Below are positions 22,048-30,058 of a stretch of DNA of 40,742 nucleotides, piece after piece; within the stretch, counting starts at the first letter, position 1; each line of letters begins with the position of its first letter. The position numbers and the translations under genes were made by a program. The stretch lies in contig HF990656.1 in NCBI GenBank assembly GCA_000432135.1, positions 41,269 to 82,010 of the forward strand, written 5' to 3'. Below the pieces are notes generated by a model. It saw only the letters and a list, made by a program, of their open reading frames with translations, was not told the origin of the DNA and did not search any database. Source of the stretch: Firmicutes bacterium CAG:124 (GTDB lineage Bacteria > Bacillota > Clostridia > Oscillospirales > Oscillospiraceae).

Positions 22048-23397
22048 TCAGAACACGCCCTGCTCGTACATGGCCTGTGCGACCTTCTTGAAGCCGGCGA
22101 TGTTGGCGCCCGCAACCAGATCGTAGCCGAGGCCGTACTCTTCGGCAGCCTCTGCGGAGACCTTGTGGATGTTCTTCATCATCTTGTGCAGCTGCGCATC
22201 GACTTCCTCAGCCGTCCAGACCAGACGCTCGGAGTTCTGGCTCATTTCAAGACCGGAAACGCCGACGCCGCCCGCATTGACAGCCTTGGACGGAGCGACG
22301 ACCATGTGCTTCTGCGCGCGCAGATAGTTCAGAGCGTCGTTCGTGGTCGGCATATTGGCGACCTCGATGTAATACTTAACGCCGGAAGCGGCGATCTTTT
22401 CTGCGGACTCCATGCGCACGTCGTTCTGGGTCGCAGCGGGCATATAGACATCAACGTCCTTCACGCCCCAGCACTTTTCGCCCGGAACAAATTCCACGCC
22501 GTACTTGTCGGCATACGGCTTGCAGTGCATCGGATCCTTTGCGCGCATCTCGAGGATGAAGTCGAGCTTTTCGCCGACGACGCCGTCCGGATCATGGATA
22601 TAGCCGTCGGGGCCTGCGAAATAGGTGACCTTCGCGCCCAACTCGGCAGCCTTCTTCATGATGCCCCAGCCGACGTTGCCGTAGCCGGAGATGGCAAGAC
22701 GCTTGCCCTCGATGGTGTCGTTCTCATGCTTCAGGACTTCCTGCAAATAGTAAACTGCGCCGTAGCCGGTTGCTTCCGGACGGATCAGGGAGCCGCCGTA
22801 GCTCATGCCCTTGCCGGTCAGAACACCGTTCTCCCAGACACCCTTGAGTCTGCGGTACTGGCCGAACATATAGCCGATCTCACGGCCGCCGACACCCATG
22901 TCGCCCGCGGGAACGTCGATGTCCGGCCCGATGTAGCGGTACAGAGCGGTCATGAAGCTCTGGCAGAAGCGCATGACTTCCGCGTCGGACTTGCCGGCAG
23001 GATCGAAGTCGGAGCCGCCCTTTGCGCCGCCCATGGGCAGGCCGGTCAGGGAGTTCTTGAAGGTCTGCTCGAAGCCGAGGAACTTGATGATGCCTTCGTA
23101 AACGTTCTTCTGGAAGCGGATGCCGCCCTTGTACGGGCCGATCGCGCCGTTGAACTGGCAGCGCCAGCCACGGTTTGTATGATATTCGCCCTTGTCATCC
23201 ATCCAGCAGACGCGGAACGTGAACATTCTTTCGGGCTCGACCATTCTCTTCAGAAGGTCGACCTTCTCGTATTCGGGATGCGCATCCATGATCGGGGAAA
23301 CGGAAGAGAGAACCTCTTCTACAGTCTGAACGAATTCAGGCTCATTCCCGTGTGCCTGCTTGACATAGTCGATGACACTGGCAACATAAGCATTCAT
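22048..23397 (-). CDS. gdhA: NADP-type glutamate dehydrogenase
   Basis: A 449-residue hexameric glutamate dehydrogenase that makes glutamate from 2-oxoglutarate and ammonia, or the reverse. Signature motifs are GPYKGGIRF (about residues 89-97), the catalytic PMGGAKGGSDFDP (about 121-133), the PAGDMGVGGREIGYM block, and the nucleotide-binding ISGYGNVGWG. Length and motifs fit the about 450-residue bacterial class usually specific for NADP. The start follows GAGGAGG. It has its own promoter and terminator and lies downstream of serA. Together with serA and serC it forms a nitrogen and serine synthesis region, since glutamate is the amino donor for SerC. Confidence 0.96.
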   Translation of the reverse strand: MNAYVASVIDYVKQAHGNEPEFVQTVEEVLSSVSPIMDAHPEYEKVDLLKRMVEPERMFTFRVCWMDDKGEYHTNRGWRCQFNGAIGPYKGGIRFQKNVYEGIIKFLGFEQTFKNSLTGLPMGGAKGGSDFDPAGKSDAEVMRFCQSFMTALYRYIGPDIDVPAGDMGVGGREIGYMFGQYRRLKGVWENGVLTGKGMSYGGSLIRPEATGYGAVYYLQEVLKHENDTIEGKRLAISGYGNVGWGIMKKAAELGAKVTYFAGPDGYIHDPDGVVGEKLDFILEMRAKDPMHCKPYADKYGVEFVPGEKCWGVKDVDVYMPAATQNDVRMESAEKIAASGVKYYIEVANMPTTNDALNYLRAQKHMVVAPSKAVNAGGVGVSGLEMSQNSERLVWTAEEVDAQLHKMMKNIHKVSAEAAEEYGLGYDLVAGANIAGFKKVAQAMYEQGVF

Positions 23398-23463
23398 TTT
23401 GGTAAATCCTCCTCAAAAAATTGTACCAATCTATTGCGATCTTTTTGCAGATTGCTCAAAATT

Positions 23464-23492
23464 ATCATATCGCATCCGCGCCAGAAATACAA
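23464..23492 (-). promoter_or_regulatory. gdhA promoter
   Basis: On the - strand, -35 TTGTAT (23492-23487), 17-bp spacer and -10 TATGAT (23469-23464), about 67 bp before the start codon. Confidence 0.7.
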
Positions 23493-23522
23493 GCGCAAAC
23501 GCCTTGTGCGAAATGACTGAAA

Positions 23523-24434
23523 TTATTTGCCGAAATTCGTGATAATGTCCACGATCTCCGCGCCGATGCGCTTCTGCGCCTCAACGGTGGCAGCGCCGAT
23601 ATGCGGCGTGCAGGAGACCATCGGATGGGAGTACAGCGCGGAGTTGGAGGCAGGCTCGTCAGCGTAGACGTCCAGACCGGCGGCGCGGACCTTGCCGGAT
23701 TCGAGCGCGGCCAGCAGAGCGGCCTCGTCGACGTTGGTGCCGCGGGAGGTATTGATGATGCACACGCCGTCCTTCATCTTTGCGATGCGCTCTGCGTTAA
23801 TCAGTGCGCCGCCGTCAACTGCCGGGGCATGGACGGAGATGAAGTCAGACTTGGCAAGCAGTTCGTCCATCTCGACATAGGGAATGCCCAGCTGCTCTTC
23901 GATGCCGGGGATGTGGAAGATATCGAAGGCGATGACAGTCATGCCGATGGCCTTGGCCATGACGCCCAGATGCTGGCCGATGCGGCCGAAGCCGACGATG
24001 CCGAGGGTCTTGCCCTGCAGTTCAATGCCCTTGCCGTAGGCCTTCTTTTCCCACTTGCCCTCGCGCATGGTGTGACCGGCGATGGACAGGTAGCGCGCGC
24101 AGGAGAACATATGACCCATGGCCAGTTCTGCGACGGACTGAGAGGAAGCCTTCGGGGTGTTCTTGACAGTGATGCCGTTGGCCTCGGCATACTTCACGTC
24201 GATGTTGTCAACGCCGACACCGCCGCGGATGATGAGCTTCAGCTTGCCGCCCTTGGCCTCGTCGATGTGGTTCGCGCGGACCTTGGTCTTGGAGCGGACG
24301 ACGACTGCGTCAAACTCACGCAGGGCAGCGCCCAGCTCTTCGGGAGCATAGAACTGCTCGACGACCTCGTGGCCTGCCTCACGCAGCTGCGCCATTGCGG
24401 TCTTGTCCATTCCATCAGTTACGAGAATACGCAT
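23523..24434 (-). CDS. serA: D-3-phosphoglycerate dehydrogenase, short form
   Basis: A 303-residue NAD-dependent 2-hydroxyacid dehydrogenase for the first step of serine synthesis. The substrate-domain motif IIRGGVGVDNIDV lies at about residues 68-80. The Rossmann motif is GIVGFGRIGQHLG (about 144-156). Catalytic residues are expected in NTSRGTNVDEAAL (Arg), DVYADEP (Glu) and CTPHIGAAT (His). It lacks the C-terminal ACT domain of longer SerA, so allosteric serine feedback through that domain is not expected. Related hydroxyacid dehydrogenases share these motifs, but the adjacent serC strongly supports SerA. AAGGAG precedes the start. Confidence 0.93.
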   Translation of the reverse strand: MRILVTDGMDKTAMAQLREAGHEVVEQFYAPEELGAALREFDAVVVRSKTKVRANHIDEAKGGKLKLIIRGGVGVDNIDVKYAEANGITVKNTPKASSQSVAELAMGHMFSCARYLSIAGHTMREGKWEKKAYGKGIELQGKTLGIVGFGRIGQHLGVMAKAIGMTVIAFDIFHIPGIEEQLGIPYVEMDELLAKSDFISVHAPAVDGGALINAERIAKMKDGVCIINTSRGTNVDEAALLAALESGKVRAAGLDVYADEPASNSALYSHPMVSCTPHIGAATVEAQKRIGAEIVDIITNFGK

Positions 24435-24466
24435 GATAAAATCTCCTTATATTTGTTCTGTGAAAT

Positions 24467-24493
24467 AAGGCGCGACAGGATATGCCGCGCCTT
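24467..24493. promoter_or_regulatory. Intercistronic hairpin between serC and serA
   Basis: A perfect 8-bp inverted repeat, AAGGCGCG/CGCGCCTT (24467-24474 and 24486-24493), in the 69-bp serC-serA gap. It may be a weak terminator or processing site. No T-run follows on the - strand. Confidence 0.45.
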
Positions 24494-24503
24494 GTAGGTT
24501 TTC

Positions 24504-25592
24504 TTATTTGCCGTAGTTGGCTTCGAAGTTTTTCAGGAATTCCACGAGGGCTTCCACACCTTCCTTGGGCATGGCGTTGTAGATGGAAGCGCGCAGGCCG
24601 CCGACGGACTTGTGGCCCTTGAGGTTGTCATAGCCGGCTGCCTTGGTAGCGGCGACGACTTCCTTGTCGAGATCGGCAGACCCGGTCACGAATGGGATGT
24701 TCATGAGGGAACGGAACTCCGGCTCGACGGTGCCCTTGAACATCTTGGAGGAATCCAGGAAGTCATAGAAGACCTTCGCCTTGTCGAGATTGCGCTTGTG
24801 CATCTCTTCGAGGCCGCCGATGCTCTTCAGATACTTGAAGACCTTGCCGCAGCAGTAGATGGCCCAGCAGTTCGGGGTGTTGTACATGGAGCCTGCGCCT
24901 GCGTGCGTGCTGTACTGCAGGTAGATGGGCAGATCCTTCAGATCGTCACGGATCAGATCCTCACGGACGATGACGACGACCATGCCGGCGGGGCCGACAT
25001 TCTTCTGCACGCCCGCGTAGATCATGCCGTAGTCGGACACGTTGCAGGGCTTGGAGAGGAACATGGAGGACTGGTCGGAAACAAGCACATGACCCTTGGT
25101 GTTGGGCAGCTTGTTCCAGGTCACGCCATGGATCGTCTCATTTTCGCAGATGTAGACGTAATCGGTGTCTTCGGGGATATCCAGATCGGAGCAGTCGGGA
25201 ACGTAGGTATAGTTCTTGTCCTTGCTGGAAGCGGCGACGATGACCTCGCCGACCTTCTTGGCTTCCGCGATGGCCTTCTTGGACCATGCGCCGGTCTCGA
25301 TGTAGACGGCCTTGCCGTTCTTCATGAGGTTCATGGGGATCATGGAGAACTGGAGCGTTGCGCCGCCCTGAATGAACAGGACCTTATAGTTGTCGGGAAT
25401 GCCCATGAGGTCGCGCAGATCCTGCTCGGCCTCGTCGATGATCTGCTGGAAAACAGGGGAACGGTGGCTCATTTCCATGACGCACATGCCGCTGCCGCGG
25501 TAGTTCATCATCTCGTCGCGGATCTCCTCCAGCACGGGCTCCGGCATCATTGCGGGGCCTGCGGAGAAATTGAATGTACGACCATATTTCAT
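24504..25592 (-). CDS. serC: Phosphoserine aminotransferase
   Basis: A 362-residue PLP enzyme converting 3-phosphohydroxypyruvate and glutamate to phosphoserine and 2-oxoglutarate. The start at 25592 is chosen because AGGAGG lies at the right distance and the protein begins MKYGRTFNFSAGPAMMPEPV, the typical SerC N-terminus (NFSAGPA). Other motifs are MEMSHRSPVFQ, FIQGGATLQFSM, and the PLP-lysine region MIYAGVQKNVGPAG, with Lys in the GVQKN motif. Near the C-terminus are GHKSVGGLRASIYNA residues. It precedes serA on the same strand with 69 bp between, so the two are probably one transcription unit with partial uncoupling. Confidence 0.96.
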   Translation of the reverse strand: MKYGRTFNFSAGPAMMPEPVLEEIRDEMMNYRGSGMCVMEMSHRSPVFQQIIDEAEQDLRDLMGIPDNYKVLFIQGGATLQFSMIPMNLMKNGKAVYIETGAWSKKAIAEAKKVGEVIVAASSKDKNYTYVPDCSDLDIPEDTDYVYICENETIHGVTWNKLPNTKGHVLVSDQSSMFLSKPCNVSDYGMIYAGVQKNVGPAGMVVVIVREDLIRDDLKDLPIYLQYSTHAGAGSMYNTPNCWAIYCCGKVFKYLKSIGGLEEMHKRNLDKAKVFYDFLDSSKMFKGTVEPEFRSLMNIPFVTGSADLDKEVVAATKAAGYDNLKGHKSVGGLRASIYNAMPKEGVEALVEFLKNFEANYGK

Positions 25593-25649
25593 GACTCTTT
25601 GCCTCCTGAACGTTGTGTTGTTGTTGAATGGAGTTGTTTCCTGATTCCA

Positions 25650-25678
25650 AGTATATACCTTCCGCATCAAAGAATCAA
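25650..25678 (-). promoter_or_regulatory. serC promoter
   Basis: On the - strand, -35 TTGATT (25678-25673), 17-bp spacer and -10 TATACT (25655-25650), about 58 bp before the serC start codon. Confidence 0.75.
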
Positions 25679-25736
25679 CCCATTTCTCAAAAAATTTTAT
25701 CGAAACTCACAAATTTTTAGCAAGCTGTATAAAAAG

Positions 25737-25772
25737 CCGGACGTTTCCCCCAAAAAACGGGAAAACGCCCGG
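25737..25772 (-). terminator. Terminator of spoIIID
   Basis: CCGGACGTTTCCC (25737-25749) pairs with 25759-25772, with one mismatch and one bulge. On the - strand the stem is followed by CTTTTTAT. It lies just beyond the spoIIID stop. Confidence 0.75.
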
Positions 25773-25785
25773 AAAACGACAAGAT

Positions 25786-26034
25786 TCAGAACCCCTTATA
25801 TTTCTTTCTCGTAGCCAGACCGCCGCGGATATGGCGCTCGGCCCTGTTCTGGTCGAGAATCTCCCGCACAGAAAGATACAGCGCGCGGTTCGCCATCGGC
25901 AGCCGCTCGGAAAGATCCTTATGCACGGTCGATTTGGAAAGTCCGAAGTGCTTTGCCGCCTGCCGGATGGTGGCGCGGTTCTCGATGATGTACACAGCCA
26001 GCTCTCTGGCTCTGGTGAGTAAGTCCTCTGTCAT
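25786..26034 (-). CDS. spoIIID: Sporulation transcriptional regulator SpoIIID
   Basis: An 82-residue DNA-binding protein of mother-cell sporulation. The helix-turn-helix IRQAAKHFGLSKSTVHKDL occupies about residues 23-41, the YIIENRATIR lead-in matches SpoIIID, and the basic C-terminal tail (RHIRGGLATRKKYKG) is the extra DNA-contacting helix known for this protein. Length agrees with the about 85-90 residues usual for the family. GGAGG precedes the start. In Bacillus and Clostridium, SpoIIID acts with sigma-E to reshape mother-cell gene expression. Its presence is good evidence that the organism descends from, and probably remains, a spore former. Confidence 0.95.
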   Translation of the reverse strand: MTEDLLTRARELAVYIIENRATIRQAAKHFGLSKSTVHKDLSERLPMANRALYLSVREILDQNRAERHIRGGLATRKKYKGF

Positions 26035-26065
26035 ACGGGCACCTCCAGGCTGTGTATGCTATTGG

Positions 26066-26094
26066 AGTATATGCCTGCTGACACGGGAGTATGA
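26066..26094 (-). promoter_or_regulatory. Candidate sigma-E-type promoter of spoIIID
   Basis: On the - strand TCATACT (26094-26088), a 14-bp spacer and CATATACT (26073-26066). This is close to the sigma-E pattern known from Bacillus (an ATA-centred -35 and CATACA-like -10, 14-15 bp apart). It lies about 32 bp before the start codon. The assignment is by eye. Confidence 0.45.
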
Positions 26095-26128
26095 GCCCGG
26101 CCGATGTACGGCGGATGCCGCATTGTTT

Positions 26129-26222
26129 TAACGAGCCTGCGGCATTTTTCGCAGCCATCATGCGTATCGCCTCTTGATGGCGCGGCGGAAAATATGATAA
26201 AATGCGATTGACCATAGATTAT
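26129..26222 (+). repeat. Duplicated promoter-bearing element, copy 1
   Basis: From TAACGAG to the end of CATAGATTATG this segment matches 27380-27472 over nearly its whole length with scattered substitutions. Shared blocks include ATTTTTCG, CATGCGTATCG, CTTGATGGCG, AATATGATAAAA and GACCATAGATTAT. It carries a promoter-like TTGATG-18-TAAAAT and an inverted repeat GCCATCA/TGATGGC (about 26154-26181). It lies 28 bp before the phosphodiesterase start codon at 26250. Confidence 0.8.
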
Positions 26223-26249
26223 GCAAATATGACAGTCAGGAGAATCATC

Positions 26250-27242
26250 ATGAAAGTCAAAAAAGTCATCGGCAGGAGCCTTCTCGTGCTGCTCTGCATC
26301 GTAGTTGTGATTGCAATTATCGGCATTACGCAGTTCCATCATCGTTCGAATCCGAAAAATCTGAAGCAATACGAAACGAACAACCCGTTCATCACCGGTG
26401 AAACGGCGATCTCGGCGCACCGCAGCGGCGCGGGCGAGTTCCCGGAGGAGACGCTGGCGGCGTTCCGCGGCTGTGCGGAAAACCCGGATGTGCAGTTGGA
26501 TTATTTCGAGTTCGACCTGCATATGACGGCGGACGACGTTCTGGTGCTCTCGCATGATTCCACGCTCGACCGCGTGTCGGATGCCGTGACCGTGTTTGGA
26601 GCGGAAAACGTGCTTGTCCGGGATAAGACGCTGGCAGAGCTGAAGGATCTGAACATAGCGGCGCAGTTCGTAAATGACGCGGGCGAAACGCCGTATACGG
26701 ATTTACACGGCGACGCCGTGCCGGACGAGCTGCGCATTTTGTCTTTGGACGAGGTGCTGGACTATCTGACCTCTGCCGGGGACTATCGGTACATTATTGA
26801 GATCAAGGACGGCGGCGAGGTCGGTCTGGCCGCGGCAGACCAGCTGTATGCGACGCTGAACGAGCGAAATCTGCTCGACCGCGTCATCGTCGGCAGCTTC
26901 CGCGATGAGGTCGCGGACTACATCACGGCGAACTACCCGGACATGCACCGCAGCGCCAGCCCGGCGGAGGTCGTGCAGTTCTACTTTGCCGCCTTGACCG
27001 GCAAAACGGATTTCACCTGCTCCTACGACGTGCTCCAGCTGCCGTTCGGCAACGCGGAGTCGAGCTTCGGCATCAACCTCGGCACCACAACGGTCATCAA
27101 CTTTGCCCACGCGCATGATCTGGCCATTCAGTACTGGACAGTCAATGCCGAGGAAGACATGGCCTATCTCGCCAGCGTCGGCGCGGACGCGCTGATCACG
27201 GATTACCCGGATCGGGCGGCGCAGGTCCTGCATACGCGATAA
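26250..27242 (+). CDS. Membrane-anchored glycerophosphodiester phosphodiesterase
   Basis: A 330-residue protein with an N-terminal membrane anchor (about residues 9-28) and an extracytoplasmic GDPD domain. The start at 26250 is chosen over an upstream ATG at 26202 because AGGAG precedes it and the upstream stretch belongs to a duplicated non-coding element. Catalytic motifs are AHRSGAGEFPEETLAAF (the HRG...PENT motif, varied at HRS), EFDLHMTADD (metal-binding Glu and Asp), VLSHDSTLDR (catalytic His), IIEIKDGG and ALITDYPD. The family hydrolyses glycerophosphodiesters to glycerol-3-phosphate and an alcohol, in lipid or teichoic-acid turnover. It may be expressed from the repeat-borne promoter shared in sequence with the next gene. 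Confidence 0.9.
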   Translation: MKVKKVIGRSLLVLLCIVVVIAIIGITQFHHRSNPKNLKQYETNNPFITGETAISAHRSGAGEFPEETLAAFRGCAENPDVQLDYFEFDLHMTADDVLVLSHDSTLDRVSDAVTVFGAENVLVRDKTLAELKDLNIAAQFVNDAGETPYTDLHGDAVPDELRILSLDEVLDYLTSAGDYRYIIEIKDGGEVGLAAADQLYATLNERNLLDRVIVGSFRDEVADYITANYPDMHRSASPAEVVQFYFAALTGKTDFTCSYDVLQLPFGNAESSFGINLGTTTVINFAHAHDLAIQYWTVNAEEDMAYLASVGADALITDYPDRAAQVLHTR

Positions 27243-27256
27243 ATACTTTGGCCCAT

Positions 27257-27323
27257 CGCAGATATTTGCATCAACGAATGTCTGCGGCGGTTTATCGCGC
27301 GGCCTTCTGCGAGAGGCGCAGAA
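27257..27323 (+). terminator. Two hairpins after the phosphodiesterase gene
   Basis: The first is 10 bp with one wobble (27257-27266 with 27277-27286). The second is a perfect 7-bp stem TTCTGCG/CGCAGAA (27305-27311 with 27317-27323). Together they probably end the upstream transcript, but neither is followed by a long T-run. Confidence 0.45.
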
Positions 27324-27379
27324 ATTGTCGCCTCCCCATAAATTGTCCGTCTATAAAATCGCCGGACACAGCGCGTGTC

Positions 27380-27472
27380 TAACGAAGCAGCGGTATTTTT
27401 CGAAGCCGCCATGCGTATCGTCGCTTGATGGCGTGATAAGAATATGATAAAACACGATCGACCATAGATTAT
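27380..27472 (+). repeat. Duplicated promoter-bearing element, copy 2
   Basis: Second copy of the 26129-26222 element, with TTGATG-17-TAAAAC and an inverted repeat CGCCAT/ATGGCG (about 27408-27432). It ends 22 bp before the GNAT start codon. The two copies differ by about one base in five and by a 1-bp indel between the promoter boxes. Confidence 0.8.
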
Positions 27473-27494
27473 CCTAAAAATACGGAGGCGCGTT

Positions 27495-28052
27495 ATGGCA
27501 TATATTACACGAGAGCTTGAACTGTACATCCCCAAGCGGGAAGATCTGTGGTTCTATCAGCAGATGATGGCTGACCCGGAAACGATGGCTTACAACGCGG
27601 GCTGGGATGTTGCCTATGCGGGCTACCATCGGGACACCGGCTGCATCGACTGCCCGGACAAGGCGCTTGCCGATTGGTACGATAGCTGGGTAGGAAATGA
27701 GCCGGAGCGCTTCTATGCTTACATCAAACGCAGCCTAGACGGCGCATGGATCGGCGATGTGAACTTCCACTATACGCCCGAAAAGGATTGGTGGGATATG
27801 GGCATTGTGATGTATGCCCCCTTCCGGGGCAAGGGCTATGCCGTTCCCGCGCTGAGACTGATGCTGGATCACGCGTTCCGTGATTGCAGCATTTCCAGAA
27901 TCCATAACGACTTCGCGGTCACCCGGAACGAAATCGCTGCATGGGAGACCCATCGCAGGGCAGGCTTTCGGGAGTTAGGCGTGGAGGACGGTTTTCTCCA
28001 CATGATGATTACAAGAGAAGAGTATCTGAAGCAGTGTAAACGTGCTGATTGA
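27495..28052 (+). CDS. GNAT-family N-acetyltransferase (RimJ/RimL-like)
   Basis: A 185-residue acetyl-CoA-dependent acetyltransferase. The core pattern is visible: IGDVNFHYTPEKDWWDMGIVMYAP as beta strands 4-5 (about residues 77-100), then the acetyl-CoA pyrophosphate-binding loop FRGKGYAVPALRLM (about 101-114), and the later ISRIHNDFAVTRNEIAAWETHRRAGF (N..A...H...GF), typical of RimJ/RimL-type enzymes. The N-terminal part, with YNAGWDVAYAGY, does not reveal the substrate. GGAGG precedes the ATG at 27495. It stands alone between the phosphodiesterase and the FecCD permease gene. Confidence 0.87.
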   Translation: MAYITRELELYIPKREDLWFYQQMMADPETMAYNAGWDVAYAGYHRDTGCIDCPDKALADWYDSWVGNEPERFYAYIKRSLDGAWIGDVNFHYTPEKDWWDMGIVMYAPFRGKGYAVPALRLMLDHAFRDCSISRIHNDFAVTRNEIAAWETHRRAGFRELGVEDGFLHMMITREEYLKQCKRAD

Positions 28053-28130
28053 GGACGAAATCGCAATGCATATGCTGCAATAAAATACGCATATTGCCTG
28101 TTCAGCTCGTCCGGCCCGCGCAGGGGCGGA

Positions 28131-28169
28131 TTTTCTGTAAGATTCGGCAATTCCGAATAAAATCCGGCG
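28131..28169. terminator. Nested hairpin between GNAT and permease genes
   Basis: An inner stem ATTCGG/CCGAAT with a 5-nt loop lies inside outer arms CGGATTTT and AAAATCCG, with a 7-nt bulge on the left. It lies in the 154-bp gap and probably separates the acetyltransferase transcript from the transporter operon. Confidence 0.5.
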
Positions 28170-28206
28170 CTTTTGCTTGACAGGAAGACGCAAAGGGTGG
28201 TACGGT

Positions 28207-29283
28207 ATGAAAAACAACGCTTTTGTTTGGAGTAGGCTGATGAAACCTGAAAAAACGGGCAGGCGGTGTGTCCTGATCCTTTTGATTTTGCTGGCGGCGG
28301 TCTTTTTTCTGTCGTTCCTGCTGGGCTGGTACCGCGTCTCGGCATTACAGACCGCGCGGCTGCTGGCGGACCGGGCGCTGTCGGGCGTTTCGCGCGGGCA
28401 TCTGCGCCTCGCGCCCACATGGACGCCGGAGGAGGCCTCCGTCGTCATCCAGATCCGCCTGCCGCGCATTTTGTCCGCCGCGCTCATCGGCGCAGCGCTC
28501 TCTGCCGCGGGCGCGTCGTATCAGGCCATGTTCCGCAACCCCATGGTGTCGCCCGATCTGCTGGGCGCGTCGACCGGCGCGTGCTTCGGTGCGGCGCTGG
28601 CGATTCTGCTCGGCGCGAGCTACGCCGTCATCACGGCAGGCTCGTTCCTCTTCGGCCTTGCGGCGGTGGGACTGACGTATCTGGTCGGGCGGCTGAGCCG
28701 GATGCGCTCGAATCTGGCGATGGTGCTGGCGGGCGTGATGGTCGGGTCGCTGTTTTCCGCCGGAACCTCCTTTATTAAATTGGTCGCCGACACGAACGAG
28801 CAGCTGCCCGCCATCACCTACTGGCTGATGGGCGCACTGACCGCTGTGCGGCTGGACGATCTGCATTTTGCGATGGTCCCCATTCTGCTGGGCCTGATCC
28901 CGCTGTTTTTCCTGCGCTGGCGGCTGAACCTGCTGACCATCAGCGAGGCTGAGGCGCGCAGCATGGGCGTCAATACGAAGCTCCTGCGGCTGGCTGTCAT
29001 TGTCTGCGCGACGCTTGCGACGGCGGCCAGCGTCTCCATCAGCGGCATGATCGGCTGGGTGGGACTCGTGATCCCGCACATCTGCCGTCTGCTCGTCGGA
29101 CAGAACACCCGGCTTCTGCTGCCGTGCTCGATGCTGCTGGGCGCAAGCTTTCTCATGCTGGTCGACGATCTGGCGCGGTGTCTCACGACGGACGAAATTC
29201 CGCTCGGCATCCTCACGGCCCTCGTCGGCGCGCCGCTGTTCCTCTATTTAATTGTGAAGGGAGGCGCGCGGGATGCAGCTTGA
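28207..29283 (+). CDS. FecCD-family ABC transporter permease
   Basis: A 358-residue (from ATG 28207) inner-membrane permease of the BtuC/FecCD type, which import metal chelates, cobalamin or oxyanions. Family motifs are the early RLPRILSAALIGAALSAAGA, YQAMFRNPMVSPDLLGASTGA, and the late GMIGWVGLVIPHICRLLVG, the loop that docks on the ATPase, then DEIPLGILTALVGAPLFLYL. A TTG at 28177 is an alternative start, but AAAGGGTGG just before 28207 favours the ATG. It overlaps the ATPase gene by 11 bp. No periplasmic binding protein is encoded nearby. The XdhC-like gene in the same operon hints at a molybdate- or metal-related substrate, which is inference. Confidence 0.9.
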   Translation: MKNNAFVWSRLMKPEKTGRRCVLILLILLAAVFFLSFLLGWYRVSALQTARLLADRALSGVSRGHLRLAPTWTPEEASVVIQIRLPRILSAALIGAALSAAGASYQAMFRNPMVSPDLLGASTGACFGAALAILLGASYAVITAGSFLFGLAAVGLTYLVGRLSRMRSNLAMVLAGVMVGSLFSAGTSFIKLVADTNEQLPAITYWLMGALTAVRLDDLHFAMVPILLGLIPLFFLRWRLNLLTISEAEARSMGVNTKLLRLAVIVCATLATAASVSISGMIGWVGLVIPHICRLLVGQNTRLLLPCSMLLGASFLMLVDDLARCLTTDEIPLGILTALVGAPLFLYLIVKGGARDAA

Positions 29284-30058
29284 GGTATCTGACCTTGTGT
29301 TTTCCTATGGCGAGGCGGACGTATTAAAAAGCGTCAGCTTCTGCGCGGACAGGGGCGAACGCATTGCCGTGCTCGGCCCGAACGGCGTGGGAAAGAGCAC
29401 GCTGTTCCGCTGTCTGCTCGGCTTTCTGGAGCCGAAGCGCGGCAGCGTTAAAATCGCGGGCCGCGACGTGCGGGACTATTCCCGCCGCGCGCTGGCGGCG
29501 GAGCTTGCGTATATTCCGCAGTCCTACAGTCCGGCGTTCGACCATACGGTGCTCGACAGCGTTCTGATGGGCCTTGGCGCGCAGCTCGGGCCGTTTGACA
29601 GCCCCTCTCGGGAGCAGACGAACGCAGCGCAGCGGATTCTGGACGAGCTTGGCATCGGCGCGCTGGCTTCGCGCGGGTGTATGCGCATCTCCGGCGGCGA
29701 ACGGCAGCTGATGCTGCTCGGCCGGGCGCTGATCCAGAACGCGCACACGCTCATCATGGATGAGCCGACGGCGAGTCTTGACTATGGCAACAGCTTCCGC
29801 GTCATGCAGCGCATTGAAGCGCTGTCGGCGGGTGGCTACAGCGTCATTTTTTCCACGCACGAGCCGAATCAGGCCTTCCGTTATGCGACAAAGGTATTGG
29901 CTCTGAAGGACGGGCGGGTGCTGGCCTTCGGCCTGCCGGGACAGGTGCTCACGCCGGAGCTTTTGCAGACGCTCTACGGCGTTCCGGTCGCCGTCACGCA
30001 GGTGCAGGCCGGCAGCCGCGTCTTTTCCGTCTGTACGCCCTATGTAACCGATGATTAA
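29273..30058 (+). CDS. ABC transporter ATP-binding protein (FecE/BtuD type)
   Basis: A 261-residue ATPase that powers the adjacent FecCD-type permease. Walker A is GPNGVGKST (about residues 36-44), the Q-loop region AYIPQSYSP follows, the signature is RISGGERQLMLLGRAL (about 139-154), Walker B is LIMDEPTASLD, and the switch His is in STHEP. All are intact. It starts within the permease gene (11-bp overlap), so the two are coupled. A long imperfect inverted repeat follows its stop before the methyltransferase gene, which may change expression of the downstream part of the operon. Confidence 0.95.
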   Translation: MQLEVSDLVFSYGEADVLKSVSFCADRGERIAVLGPNGVGKSTLFRCLLGFLEPKRGSVKIAGRDVRDYSRRALAAELAYIPQSYSPAFDHTVLDSVLMGLGAQLGPFDSPSREQTNAAQRILDELGIGALASRGCMRISGGERQLMLLGRALIQNAHTLIMDEPTASLDYGNSFRVMQRIEALSAGGYSVIFSTHEPNQAFRYATKVLALKDGRVLAFGLPGQVLTPELLQTLYGVPVAVTQVQAGSRVFSVCTPYVTDD

